A stretch of DNA of 64,000 nt, taken from NCBI GenBank assembly GCA_013339765.2, contig CM023450.1, positions 186,521,269 to 186,585,268 on the forward strand, in the 5' to 3' direction. A program made the translations under genes and the position numbers. How positions within the stretch are numbered: position 1 is the stretch's first letter; every line of letters starts with the position of its first letter. A model generated the notes under the pieces. That model was not told the DNA's origin and searched no databases. It saw only the letters and a list, made by a program, of their open reading frames with translations. The DNA is from Haemaphysalis longicornis. Taxonomy: Eukaryota; Arthropoda; Arachnida; Ixodida; Ixodidae. Shown here piece by piece: positions 1-10,513 of this stretch.

Positions 1-897
1 CTACGATGCGGTGTGACCGTTACTTTGAGTTCAGCCAGGGTGTTCTGTTTTAGTAGGTTCTCACTTTGGTTTTTTCGTTGCACCTCTACCAGCAGATCAC
101 CAGAGGCTAGTTTCTTAGCTTGGTAATCCCGGCCGACAACGCTTTCAAGGCACTTTGCAATGAGGAAGACAGATTTTTTAGCAAGTGGTGCATTTTCATC
201 TTCAGAGTGGATAACCAGGTATTTTGTGAAAGTTTCACCTTGGGAGACTGGTTTCAGTTGTGTTACCTCGGTGCGGCCCCTTTTAGAAGGCCGATCGGTT
301 TTTTTGGGGGGGATAGAAAAAGCCATATGAGCATGGAATCAATTCGGCGGCAGAGCCGGTCGCCCACCACCGAGCCCAACAAGGGAACGTGACGTTAGAG
401 TACACGCTAACCGTTACCCTGCCGCTATAACCCTATACTTGGTACCAAGGTTGATATCCTTGCACAGGGTTAACCCTTGCCGCCAGGAAAAATGTAGAAA
501 TCAGGAAGGAAGGAGATGACAGGACAGGGGTAGGAGAGGAGATAGGAAAGTGAAAGAGTGAAGAGAAAGAGAGGAAAAGGCGACTGGCTGATTTCCCCCG
601 GGCGGGTCAGACCGGGGGTACCGTCTGCGAGAAGCGGGGGCCAAAGTGGAGTGTTGCCGCTGCTGGGGGGCCGTAAAGGTCCAAAACAACCCCAACTTTG
701 GCTCAGCCACCAGGTTCCCCTTTTCCCCGGACACGGCAAAGCCACGCACAGCCGGAACGTGGGTGGGTCCAACCCACATGTGCTCGGGTCCGTGGTGTTG
801 CAAGACACCAAGTGCCTATGGCAGTAGGCACCCCTGCGGAGCTCGGGACCGTGGTGGCGCTACTCACCAAAACACCTTGAGTACACAAGGTGCCCCC
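1..897. other. No gene recognised at left edge
   Basis: Several overlapping open frames lie between 470 and 936, but they are GC- and proline-rich, open on both strands and match no family I know. A purine-rich tract occupies about 500-580. The stretch next to the Penelope remnant may belong to a dispersed repeat, which I cannot confirm from one copy. Confidence 0.4.
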
Positions 898-1185
898 TGC
901 GGGGAAAGTGGTGTACAGCATCCCACTCAATTGTAAAAAGTGCTACATAGACCAGACAGGTCGTTGCATTAACGACCGTTTGCGTGAACACGCCAGAGCG
1001 CTCAATGGGTCTGTTGGCAGGCACCTTCCTGCGCACTGCAAAAGTTGCGGCTGGACACCTTTGCTTGCAAAATGCGGTATATTGGGCTGTTATCGGGAGC
1101 AGAAGGCGCGCGAGATTTATGAGGTTTTTTTTGCATTTCTCAGCATGGTGAAGTTTTGCATTAGCCCACCAAGCATCTATCTCGC
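898..1185 (+). pseudogene. Penelope-like element remnant: GIY-YIG endonuclease domain
   Basis: The frame reads KVVYSIPLNCKKCYIDQTGR followed by INDRLREH, a spaced Cys/His cluster (HLPAHCKSCG) and EQKAREIYE. This is the layout of the C-terminal GIY-YIG endonuclease of Penelope-like retroelements: a Y..I strand, a C..CY pair, R, then the EH. The usual glycine of the second YIG motif is Asp here (YID). There is no reverse transcriptase upstream, and the frame breaks near 1120 at a T-rich run where the family continues with an S-P-S-I-x-L motif in another frame (ISPPSIYL). It is therefore a dead, 5'-truncated copy with no role expected at this locus. Confidence 0.7.
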
Positions 1186-1876
1186 TCATCGTAAAAGAGA
1201 TTCACCATCTCAAAACTTGACACGTGTCTCCTCCTGTCACCATTGCTGTGCGTTTTTGAGGAATCAATTAGGTGCTGCTTTCACTTGTTCCTTCTCCCCT
1301 ACCCCTTCTTTTTTCCTTGTTGTTTTTGGTGGTCGACCAGCATGTATCCCGATGCAATAAATCATTTGGATGTTAGTGATCGCTTCTGTTTCTCGTCTTC
1401 GCTTCGTCCCATTCATTGCGCTGGCCTCTACTCTCTAAGTTATGTGCCCACCGGCTCAAGCTTCAACTCTTCTGAGGTAAACTGGATGTTCCTACAGTCA
1501 ACTGCAGGCTACATGTCTTTGTTACGTCATTGAAGACGTCAAAAAACGTGATTGGGCAGCAGAATAAAAATTGTAGATTTATTAGATTAATTTATGATTG
1601 AATAAAGCATCGTTTGCTGCTAAGCAAGAGCCCAGGGCACTAAAACACCAAATCTTTCCAATAAAACAAAGTTGTATTTTATCTGCATGGTTCCTTGAAG
1701 ACGGCATCTCCAAAGCTGCTGGTATTGGTACCTAAATTCAGTCTCTGATATGTTAACCAATTTCTGTTGTTGACTTCCTGCAACCTATTTCCAAGCCTGC
1801 CTGTGAAAGCTCCTGGTAGATTTCGCCCAAATTTGGGAATAGCCTTTGTTCCTATGTTGTGTGTATTTTGTTGCAG
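1186..1876. other. Non-coding stretch between Penelope remnant and BEN exon
   Basis: I see no convincing coding exon. The right part, up to the acceptor TTGCAG at 1871-1876, behaves as intron of the BEN-domain gene. An AATAAA lies near 1600 in an AT-rich patch. Confidence 0.4.
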
Positions 1877-2090
1877 GTTCACCTTGGGTCCGGGCACAGG
1901 GTGAAGGAGGCCAAATTTGCCTACATTATGGAAAGCCGGGCGCCGGCACGCGTGGCCCGTGAGTTGGCGCACAATTTTTGGACTGCCAAGGAGCTGCAGG
2001 GCCGCACGTTGACTGGGCAGTCGCACCGGCAGGAGCCAGGCGAAGTGGCCTCATGGCCAGCGACACCATCAAAAGTGGAGGCGATAATTT
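1877..2090 (+). CDS. BEN-domain exon (BEND5-like, gene 1)
   Basis: The exon starts after TTGCAG and ends ATT T before the donor GTAAGG, so it is phase 0 in and phase 1 out. It encodes about 71 residues beginning VHLGSGHRVKEAKF and containing RELAHNFWTAKELQGRTLTG and TPSKVEAII, which is the full BEN-domain pattern. BEN domains bind DNA and protein and act mostly in transcriptional repression. The two other BEN exons in this window (49808-50033 and 53680-53897) have the same intron phases, so all belong to one exon-shuffled family. No stop or frameshift is visible. The upstream N-terminal exons are outside the window or unrecognised, and I could not find its final exon. It may be a living gene or the intact exon of a decayed copy. 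Confidence 0.7.
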
Positions 2091-3059
2091 GTAAGGTGGC
2101 ATTATGGAGAAGGGAAGGTTGATTTGCGCCAGTGAAATGTTAGCATGCAGGCAGTGCAGTTATGTAGCAAGCTGGTTTGGCCTTATAAGGCGGCCCAAAA
2201 CTACCGTACCAATACGAGTAGGTGCCCCCCTGCATGCAAGTCGAGGTCACTGGGAGAGTGGGGAGGGTGCGCTATCCCAAAACAACACAAAAATTCACGA
2301 TGGCGGCGGCAATGACTCCTCGCCAGGAGAAATATGCTGAATCCACAATCACCTAAAATTTGCCAAGGAATGTTAGCCATCAATCTCAATAATATCAAAG
2401 TAATCTCTGAGTCAGTCCCAGAGAAAATTTTTCACAATTCTGCTTGAAGTCTGCCCTGGTCTCCAGGTGTCCTGGCTCCAACATCTGCCAGTCCTCCATG
2501 CAGGTCGCCTTCCCCCGAGCCATCCAGTGCATTCTTATGCCACAGCCCCTGAAGGACCATGTCGCGGTATCCTTGGGTACAGCGGCCCACGCCTCGGAAA
2601 CAAAATCGAGCACATGCTGCCCCCAAAAGAAACCAACACACACAAAAAAACGGGAAATGGCCTGTAGAGATCAGCCTATTGGGCTGCTAACCACAGTTGG
2701 ATTGGATTATAGACTGGCCGTCACATGCCAATGTTGCCTGTATGCAGTGTAGTTAGGGGTGTGGACACTATAGGGCAAAGGGAGAATCCCAGAACAGCAC
2801 AGAATTTTCAAATTTCCGCACGGAAAAAACTCTTCGAGAGGATACTGTTCCAGAGGATGCCAATTCCGAATAAATTGGCATAGATCACCTTTTGGAGTGC
2901 TAATAAAATTTAGTTTAAACAAAAGAAGATTTTTTAATGCCTGCATGATGGCTTCTAGGGATGGTCTGTGCTTGCTATAAGGGAGAGCCAGTTCTAGCTG
3001 CTAGTGTGCGTGCTTTCAGAGGACTGTGCACGCGAATTTCAGTGCCAGCGCACGCGAAT
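2091..3059. other. Non-coding stretch after BEN exon
   Basis: Several open frames occur but none resembles a known family. It holds the downstream intron of gene 1 and then, near 3000-3059, sequence that is continuous with the promoter region of the next BEND5-like gene across the LINE insertion. Confidence 0.4.
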
Positions 3060-3070
3060 TACAGCGCCAG
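3060..3070. repeat. Target-site duplication, left copy
   Basis: TACAGCGCCAG here is repeated exactly at 6239-6249, immediately flanking the LINE. Removing the insert joins GCGAATTACAGCGCCAG to CGCACGCATTG, which gives an uninterrupted 5' region for the BEND5-like gene. Confidence 0.85.
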
Positions 3071-3304
3071 ATGCCGGTAAGCAAGCTAAAGGGTCTAACC
3101 TTACCAGGGCCCAGTTTGCCCAAAAAGTTAATCGTACCTTCGCAAGAACGGCAAGAATGCCGCGCATGCCGGTGGAAACCGAGAAAATTATCATTAGGCC
3201 TCGCGGGGGCCTCGCCATAAGAGAAGTGGAGCCGCTGGAGTTTAACAGGGCTCTAGCCACGGCAGCCAAGATAGACCTGAGCGCCTTCAGGCAGGATATC
3301 ACGT

Positions 3305-5057
3305 ATGCTGGCTCATCTTATCGAGGCACGGCAATCCATCCAGAGGCGGTGGAGAAGGAACAGAACGAATAGAAACCTGCGCAGACGGGTTGCACGACTT
3401 GGAAAAGAAATAGAGTCGTACAGCCGGAAGCTTTGCAGACAGCAGTGGGACGCAATATGCAGAGAAGCCGATGGGCGGCTACACACCAGCCGCACCTGGC
3501 AACTCTTTCGGCATCTTAGAGATGAGACGAAGAGTAAATCGTACCAGCACCACAGAATGGCACAAATCCTGCAGACGGCCGTCAAACAGAAGGGGGAGCG
3601 AGAGGTCTGCAACTACCTCAATGACAAGTACCTCCCAGAGACGCAGGCTCAAGATCATCCGGAGTATGCGGGGGAGGACAACTCGGCGCTAGACGCGGAC
3701 ATTGAGGAGCACGAGGTCAGATGTGCCCTGGCGGCGCTCAATTGCAAGTCGGCGGCCGGCCCTGACGGGGTGCACAACAAGGCCCTCCGAAACCTCGGAG
3801 ATTACGAGGTAACGAAGCTCACTGCATACTACAATAAGTGCTGGCGAGCCGGTCAGATCCCGAGGCAATGGAAGCAGGCCCGGACGGTGTTGATACCCAA
3901 ACCGGGCAAGCCTCCTAACTTGGAAAACCTCAGGCCTATCTCCCTTACCTCGTGCGTGGGAAAAGTTCTTGAACATGTGCTGAACAATAGATGGCAGCGC
4001 CATCTCGAGACGACCAATACCTATCCGGACTCCATGATTGGGTTCCGCAACGGACTGTGCACTCAGGATGCCATGTTACTAATCCAGAAAGACATATTGG
4101 ACGATCCCAGTAGAGTCGACTGTCGCGCTATACTGGGACTGGACGTGAAGAGCGCGTTCGATAACGTGTCACACGCCGCCGTCTTGAAGCAAGTCGAACG
4201 ACTCAACCTGGAAGAAGGACATACAACTACATTCGCGACTTCCTTACGGGCAGGACGGCGCAGCTTCAGGCTGGTAATCTACAACTTCCGGAAAGGAAGC
4301 TAGGTAGCAAGGGGACCCCGCAAGGGGCGGTAATCTCACCTCTACTCTTTAATCTGGTGATGATACCGGTTGCGGAAAGCCTCGCGAAACTCCCGCAGGT
4401 GCACCACACGATATATGCGGATGATGTTACCCTATGGACGGCAGGCGGACCTCTTGGGCACGTTCAAGACAGACTGCAAGAAGCGGTAAAGGTCAAAGAA
4501 CGCCAGCTGGACGGCACTGGGTTACAATGCGCGCCGCAGAAGTCTGAGCTTCTGGTGTTGCCCCCGCCGGGGCACTGGAGGAAGGATATAGAGAGACAAG
4601 CCGCCGAGATAACCATCAAGACGAGCGACGGGGGAATCATTCCGCACGTCAAACAGCTAAGAATACTCGGGATGCACGTAGATCGAGGACCCGGCAATCC
4701 CACAGCGACTAGCCGCCTGGTGAGCAAAATCGGTATTGCCACGCGACTGGTAAAGCAGGTGACCACGAGCAGGACGGGTATGAGAGAGAAAACCCTGCTC
4801 AAGTTGGCCCACTCTTTCATCGTCAGTCACGTCACCTACGTGGGAGCCTTTCATCGCTGGCTCCAACATGAGACCGCACGCATCAACGCGGCCATACGCA
4901 AAGCATACAAAGCAATCATGGGACTCTTCCCAGGAACCAGCAATGCAGCCTTCGCCGAGTTGGGCGTCTGCAATACACTTGAGGAAATTGGGGAGGCGCA
5001 ACGAATATCCAGATCAACCGCCTTGGCACGACCAAAACCGGCAGAGCCGTGTTGCAC
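3305..5057 (+). pseudogene. LINE reverse transcriptase, frameshifted
   Basis: The N-terminal half (3305-4303) carries SAAGPDGVHNKAL, LIPKPGKPPNLENLRPISLT and LDVKSAFDNVSH, which are the RT fingers and first catalytic Asp. The frame is lost near 4290-4350 at the GTPQGAVISP motif and resumes at about 4330 with HHTIYADDVTLW, the YADD active site. It then runs to about 5000 through the thumb. The domain order is that of I/Jockey-superfamily ORF2, but the upstream endonuclease is absent, so the product would be non-functional. Confidence 0.85.
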
Positions 5058-6134
5058 AGAGCCCGCATCGCGCAGCTGGAGGCGGAGGCCTTGCAGGACG
5101 GACTACAACACGTGGGCGAGGTGGCTCGGAGGGTCACAGTCTACCCGTTACCCCGAAACATGCATCCGGAGGAAAACAAGGAACGCAGACGGGCCAGGGC
5201 CAGAGCTTTGGCACTGGCGCACGAAACGGACGCAGAGGCGTATTACGTCGATGCGGCAAGATACTCAACGCCGGGTGGAGCATACACACTGGCGGTCATC
5301 CGCGCTAGCGATGGAGAATGCGTTACTGCGGCAAGTGTCCGAACGCAAGAGGCCATCCGCGCGGAGGAGGCGGCAATTGCGCTTGCGATCGGCTGCAGCA
5401 GGCACAACACGGTCACTATCTTGAGCGACTCGATGAGTGCCGTGGCTAACTTCGGTAAGGGTTATGTCGGTCAGACGGCGCGAGCCCTACTACCTGGAGG
5501 AAGTAGGTCATCAGCCACCGCTGTCGCTGGCCCGAAAATCTACATCAGATGGTTTCCAGCACACATGGGCGCCACAGTAGGCGGCAGGCCTAACCGGAAC
5601 GAAGAGGCAGACTCGACTGCACGCGAGCTCACGCACCGTGCAGCCGGCACTCCGCCGTCTCGACAACTTCCGGCGACAGATCCCTGCCCAATCACTAATT
5701 ATAGTGACTTGCTCGTATGGTACAGAGAGCAGCGTCGAAGCATGGCTCGGCCGCATCACCGTCTCTCCAGAGAAGAAGAAGTCCATCTTCGTAGGCTTCA
5801 GACAGGCACAGTGCTTACTCCCGCGCTGGCGAGACATGTGCGGCCCGGACATTACGCGTCGGCAACGTGCAGTGTGTGTTGTGCAGTGCTGGCAGATCTG
5901 CCACATGTGTTGTGGGGGTGTAATGAACACGAACGTCGAGGGTACCCACAGACTCTACCCGAGAGGATAAACTCTGGGTTGGTGTCCACGAACCTTCTCG
6001 AACAACGAACGGTGGTCCAGCTGCTGGTGACAGCCCTGAGCAGACAGCGGCGGGCCGAGACGGGCGCCGAACGTCCTAGTGATGGCCGGGTCGTCCCTCG
6101 TGCCCCGCCCGGTCACGCTCCGGGGGCTAGATAG
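5049..6134 (+). pseudogene. LINE RNase H and C-terminal zinc-knuckle region
   Basis: This frame encodes an RNase H-like domain: YYVDAARY in place of the usual TDGS strand, RAEEAAIALAIG, LSDSMSAV, WFPAHMGA, and EEADSTAREL. A C-terminal Cys/His cluster follows (CSVCCAVLADLPHVLWGC), typical of tick LINE ends. It is offset by one frame from the RT segment, so it is part of the same decayed ORF2 rather than a separate gene. Confidence 0.8.
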
Positions 6135-6238
6135 TGCTCCAGCTCTTGCCTTCACGACCAGGGCGGAACCCTGTGCGGTGATCCCCCTGGAGCAGGGCTA
6201 CTGTAAATAAAGTCCTTTTCTCTCTCTCTCTCTCTCTC

Positions 6239-6249
6239 TACAGCGCCAG
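6239..6249. repeat. Target-site duplication, right copy
   Basis: Exact second copy of the 11-bp TACAGCGCCAG at 3060-3070, directly after the (CT)n tail of the LINE. Confidence 0.85.
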
Positions 6250-6395
6250 CGCACGCATTGTTTAGCGGGCAGCGCCGCTGGAAAGCGCTTGCCCTGATCT
6301 GGAAATCAGGTGCACGCTGCTTGCTGCGTGCCAGTGCGCTGCCTTTTCGGATAGGGACAGCCGTAGCCCTCACTACTGGCAGTGTTGCACTATAG

Positions 6396-6415
6396 TGCCT
6401 AGAATATTCTAGGCA
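6396..6415. promoter_or_regulatory. Perfect 20-bp palindrome upstream of BEND5-like gene
   Basis: TGCCTAGAATATTCTAGGCA is an uninterrupted perfect palindrome 56 bp before the start codon at 6472. It is a plausible dimer-binding site or core-promoter element. BEN proteins are known to bind short palindromes, so autoregulation is conceivable but unproven. Confidence 0.4.
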
Positions 6416-6471
6416 TTACAGTTGCGCAGTCATTTCTTTTCTTGCACTGTGCGAGAATTCTCGTGTGAACA

Positions 6472-6655
6472 ATGTATGTTCTCATACAGTACGTTTTGGA
6501 AAGAAAAAGGGAAGTTGTCGAGCACAAGGACGCACGCGGATTTTTTCCGCAAGACGTAGATGACTATGAAAGAGAGACGTTCTACGAAGTGTTTTGGTCC
6601 GGCAAAAGCGAGACGTGGGGTGGATACTACGAAGCCACCATTATTCAAATGACCG
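6472..6655 (+). CDS. BEND5-like N-terminal domain, exon 1 (gene 2)
   Basis: The ATG opens a 61-codon exon starting MYVLIQYVLERKREVV and containing GFFPQDVDDY, YEVFWSG, GGYYEATIIQMTG. This is the N-terminal domain seen in vertebrate BEND5 (a MYAF-type start, then a DFSPR-like motif and a Y-V-hydrophobic strand), and it recurs at 47691-47864 with the same MTG ending. The exon ends ACC G before GTCAGT, phase 1, as in that second copy. This start is chosen because it aligns with the family start and is preceded by a compact promoter-like region. In BEND5 this domain precedes a coiled coil and one BEN domain. Here the gene is broken by the 24-kb insert downstream, and no BEN exon of its own is visible, so it may be non-functional. 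Confidence 0.72.
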
Positions 6656-6739
6656 GTCAGTGTAATTACCCATAAACTGTGCATAATATTGTCTGATCTG
6701 AGCATGCTTTAACATTTTTAAACCCGACACTAATCGCAG

Positions 6740-6852
6740 AAAGTAAGGAGGAAATGTCTTCATGGCAGCGAAATCGTCGCAAGGCGTCGATGAGGCCTGC
6801 TACTTCGGAGATTGCAACGACTCTGAAAAAAAAGCTTCGTAAAAAAGCTTAA
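6740..6852 (+). CDS. Candidate exon 2 of BEND5-like gene 2, ending in stop
   Basis: After the acceptor AATCGCAG, phase 1 joining continues the exon 1 frame as ESKEEMSSWQRNRRKASMRP and a Lys/Arg-rich tail, KKKLRKKA, then TAA at 6850. The phase match and basic composition favour a real exon. If the stop is used the product is a roughly 98-residue protein made of the N-terminal domain plus a basic tail. Alternatively, a donor such as GTAAAA inside the A-rich tail splices onward to the coiled-coil exon at 31885. Confidence 0.4.
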
Positions 6853-7595
6853 ATCTTAAAAAGGTCGTAAATCTCCCAAAAAAGTTCCACAACCGCGTCA
6901 CGAAAAAAAAAACACATCAAGCAGCACCACTGCATCATAACTGCCATCATATGTTAGGTAGCCAGCCGAAGTGAGCGGTGGTATGGTGGTGTAGGCCTTT
7001 CTTCACAGTTCCGTTGACAACATATGGCAACGTCATAGCCAAAGAAGTATTTGCAGCTTTTCTGAAGGTCTTTTACTACATAGTTCCTGTGTTTAGTGCT
7101 GTCCCTCAAAGGCGAGCACTTGAAATTTTGCACGACTTGTGCCTGTGACATGAGTATGGCACACGACAGGAAAAGCTATATAAAACTTCATTTGGCAACG
7201 AGCAAGCACCGGAATTTCGTTCGCAGCGCTGAGAAGTAGAGGACTGTGGACAATTTCGTCGTCAACAGAAATGTCGTGTTGAATTTGCTTGGCTTGTATA
7301 CATTATGGCCTTGAAATCAAGGCTGACCTCACGGGCTACACAGGTCCCGTATGATGCAAAAAAGAAACCTCGCCGCCCCCCTCGGCCAGTCTTCCGATTT
7401 TTCAAATCCCGAGGTGGGCGGGTATGCAGGTTAGAGCTAGGTGTTCACAAGCCTTTTTTTTTTCACTTCAGAAGCCTGCAAATTATACCACATTGCCAGC
7501 TCTCCGGATTGCTTGACAGTTGTTTCTAGCATTAAAACCATGGTGTACCAATTTAAAGTGCCAAAATTGTGCTGAAAGCCAGGATAGCACAGGTA
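6853..7595. other. Intron-like non-coding stretch
   Basis: AT-rich sequence with no supported exon. It leads into the left copy of the 254-bp direct repeat and is read as an intron of BEND5-like gene 2. Confidence 0.4.
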
Positions 7596-7849
7596 AAGGA
7601 AGGAAAGGATAGTAAAGGAAGGCTATATCCATGGGATCTTGGTACTCATTGCCTTTCAATAAGAATGCTATGTATTTTCGGTTGCTGAACTGCTTAGTAC
7701 GAGTTCATGTACCTGAGCTTCTGTTTAAAAACGGACAAATGTAGTATTGCTGTTCAGCTTCAAGTTTCGATGATATGCTTGCCTTGCTGTGCAAGGGTGC
7801 ATCACAGCATTTGTGTCGGTATTTTATGAAATTTCAGTCGGTGCACCAT
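7596..7849. repeat. 254-bp direct repeat flanking the foreign block, left copy
   Basis: This stretch, from AAGGAAGGAAAGG to GGTGCACCAT, is identical base for base to 31643-31896, with no mismatch or gap. It contains intron sequence, an acceptor (AAATTTCAG) and the first 12 nt of a host coiled-coil exon. After this copy the sequence switches at once to an intron of the foreign LRR gene (ACCTGCTGGTTTGCC); after the right copy the host exon continues. The natural reading is that the host locus was duplicated around the insert. Confidence 0.9.
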
Positions 7850-7915
7850 ACCTGCTGGTTTGCCTATGCTTTGTTTTCGAATGAAAACAGCTTTGTATTC
7901 TTTGTTTCTGTGCAG

Positions 7916-10004
7916 CAGCCGGCGGAGCAAGCAGCAGGAGCAGCAGCCTGCTGCAGCCCCGGACGACTCACCAACGCAGCAGCCTGCCGCCGCCAGCACC
8001 CCACCGCCCCAGCCCCAGTCACCAATGCCACCTGTGCTAGTTGCGAGGAGCGTATACACCAGCCCGGCACCCGCACCTGCGCAGAACATAATGGGGTTTC
8101 TGCTGTCGAAATTTCGCCTTCAATGGGCTCAGGACATGATTTCCAATATCGAGGAAATGGAGTCCCACTATCCAGATGTGTGGCAGCGAGTTCAAGTGAC
8201 CGTGGAGGAAAAAGTGCGTGAACTGCAGCGGGGCATGCCACAATCATCCCGCCGGCCACCGCTCCCTGCCCCCACTTCTTCCGCCGCAGCAGCAGCAGCG
8301 TCATCTCAGGAGAGCGGCAGCGACGACGACGACGACGCCGACTTTGGCAGTGACTGCGGTTTCGCGGTGGGTGCGCAGCCCGTGTTGAGGAAGTGGGCGT
8401 GCGGCTGGTGGGCTGTGCAGCGCGTCGGCCCAACAGCAACGTTGGTCAACGATCTAAACGCGCGCATGGACCCGGTAGCAGCGCGTCGTCGAAACCTTGT
8501 AGGCGAAGAAGAAGGCATCGACGACTTCGAGGAGCTGTTAGAATGCATCGGCCAGTCGTCCGCCATCGCGCAGCCGGAGTTTCTTCTGACGGCCCTCGAG
8601 GTCACCGTGTTTGACGACGCGCTGACTCCGGCACTGGCCAAAGTACTGGAGCGTTGGAGCGAGACCCGTCAGGACTGTGCCGTGGTGTTGAGGTTCGTGG
8701 CAAGTGCTGCATTCGTGGCGTCGTCAACGTGCAGTGGTGTGTCTGTAGACTGTTCGAAGATCGCACACCTCTCGCTGCACGTTGACGACATGTCAGCCAA
8801 GTTTGCAACTGCCCTCGGCACAGTCCTGAACCTGAGACCCTCCCTCAGCATACAGATACATGCAAAGTCTTGGCGGCTGACGGACGTGGGGAAGCTGCTG
8901 CTGTTCAGGAACGAACCCCGCCAGGTCACGCTTAACACGCCGTTTGTGAAACGTGTGGCAAACTTCATCGGTAGTCTTCCCGCTGGATGCCGCGAACTGG
9001 TGCTGCCGCAGTTCGGGAGCCGGACGCCCACCCCCGACCTCTTCTCCCAGCTCACGGCGGCAAAGGGGGACCGCGACGAGAACTTTCAGAGGGTCACGGT
9101 GGGAGAGTGTAAGGTGACCAAGGACGGTGGGATGGCGAGCACCACTCTCCACTCGTTGCTCGCCATCACGGCAGATGTTCTCTGCATTGAGCAGAGATTT
9201 CCTGCCGCCACCGTGCCTTTCCCCGTGCCCTCTGCTGTTCTCAACGCGGGGGCTGCCAGCAGCAGCATCATCGCGGCTACAGCGGGGAAGAGTTTGCATT
9301 ACACGACAACGTTAAGCGTGACCTGTTCCTGCCGAACCACCCAACAGCAGCAGCACCAAGTCTTAACACCTGTCTCTGCAGCCATCGTCACCACCATCCC
9401 CAACACCACCATGGGGGTGTACCTGCCAACACGTTGTCTCCGCTGTGGGGTCACAGTGTTCAACCGCTGTGCTGGTGCACAGCTGAACTCTACCGACCTC
9501 ACCACAGTGGAGACGTTGTTCATGGAGACGGTGGCTGCAACCACAACACCGGACAGACAGGTGATAGACTTTGTCACGTCAGCCATGCCAAATGTCAGAA
9601 ACATGTATCTGGGGGAGAGGTCGAAGGTGGTTGACTCCGTCATTGTAAAGTTTGTCGCTCGTTTCAAACACTTACACAACCTCGTCACGTTGCTTCCGCG
9701 GTACAGCTCACGGGTTACGCGTACCAACTTTCTGGAGTCAGTAATTGCAGCATGCCCTGAGTTGCACCGTGTCTGCTTGACGAGGCGTTGGGACAGGAGG
9801 GACCCACAGTGTTTCACTTACGGTGTTGTTCCTCCACCCACCAAAAGCGATTACGTTGTGTCACGTGTGCGCTGGGGTGTTGACGAGCCGTCTGCTGCTG
9901 CTGCTGCATTCACACCTGCATACGCAGCTGCATTTGCGAGGTGCCTCATGTCGTCTTCACATCCCCCACATGCCACAGAGGGTCTCTACATGTTTAAACA
10001 CTAG
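7916..10004 (+). pseudogene. LRR-like large protein, copy A (5'-truncated)
   Basis: This is the counterpart of the last exon of the gene at 22046-25310. The acceptor TTTCTGTGCAG ends at 7915 and the frame is open to TAG at 10002. The polyA/polyQ N-terminal stretch differs from copy B by a net 50 nt, which is not a multiple of three, so the exon no longer joins in the phase used by copy B. All upstream exons and the promoter are missing because the block starts inside the intron at 7850. From MPPVLVARS (8025) onward the protein is about nine-tenths identical to copy B and has no stop, with an acidic SGSDDDDD stretch followed by degenerate leucine-rich segments (HLSLHVDDM, CRELVLPQFG, CPELHRVCLTRRW). 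The product is unidentified; expression from an internal ATG cannot be excluded. Confidence 0.7.
9852..9874 (+). other. Coding stretch matched in antisense by downstream repeats
   Basis: These 23 nt encode YVVSRVR near the C terminus of the LRR-like protein. Their reverse complement recurs, with one mismatch, in the tandem units downstream of the stop codon (for example 10224-10246). See the repeat entry at 10020. Confidence 0.7.
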
Positions 10005-10019
10005 TGATCCATTTGCTGT

Positions 10020-10470
10020 TTTCCTTTTTCTGAGTTTTTTTTCAAGTGTTTTTCTGCGTTCTGGTTTGTTGGCGTTGTCTCGATGGTTTTGTATGCTGGT
10101 TTCAGCACACTCACAACGTATTCTTTTTTGTCTAATCAGTTGGTTTGCCTACCGTTTTTGGTGGTTTCAGCGCACTCGTATTTATTTTGGTTTTGCCTTT
10201 GTGTAAACCGTTTTTGGTGGTTTCAGCGCACTCGTGACACAACGTATTCATTTTGTTTCTAATCAGTTGGTTTGCCTTGTGTAAACCGTTTTTGGTGGTT
10301 TCAGCGCACTCGTGACACAACGTATTCATTTTGTTTTGTAATCAGTTGGTTTGCATGCCTTGTGTATTTGGTGGTTTCAGTTTTGGTTTGCCTTGTGTAA
10401 ACCGTTTTTGGTGCATCCTGGTCCCTGTGTAAACCTTTTTTGCTGGTTTCAGCGCACTGGTTTGGGATGT
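10020..10470. repeat. Degenerate tandem repeats with antisense copies of the LRR coding end (copy A)
   Basis: Units of roughly 45-75 bp share the core TTTTTGGTGGTTTCAGCGCA followed by CTCGTGACACAACGTA. Full cores lie at about 10224-10246 and 10302-10324, with partial ones near 10090, 10166 and 10448. The last 23 nt of each core are the reverse complement of the coding stretch at 9852-9874 with one mismatch. If the transcript reads through, the repeats could pair with that coding segment. There is no protein-coding role; open frames here simply reflect the repeats. Confidence 0.75.
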
Positions 10471-10513
10471 TTTTCTCTGCATCATGAACAACGAACAACC
10501 TACTCATTTTTTT

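Larger units (their letters stand above)
3071..6238 (+). mobile_element. I/Jockey-type LINE, 5'-truncated with internal deletion
   Basis: A 3168-bp non-LTR retrotransposon. It starts inside ORF1 (the IIIRPRGGL motif, matching ORF1 of the element at 50.5 kb). Near 3300 it jumps straight into the linker before the reverse transcriptase, so the rest of ORF1, its zinc knuckles and the whole endonuclease are missing. RT, RNase H and a C-terminal zinc knuckle follow. The 3' end is AATAAAG plus a (CT)n tract. The 11-bp direct repeats at 3060 and 6239 are a clean target-site duplication. Both the 5' truncation and the internal deletion predate or accompanied insertion, because the duplication is exact. 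It sits in the 5' flank of the BEND5-like gene at 6472. Confidence 0.88.

Noticed and set aside
558..936. Overlapping 60-100 codon frames
   Set aside because: GC-rich composition, open on both strands, no family resemblance.
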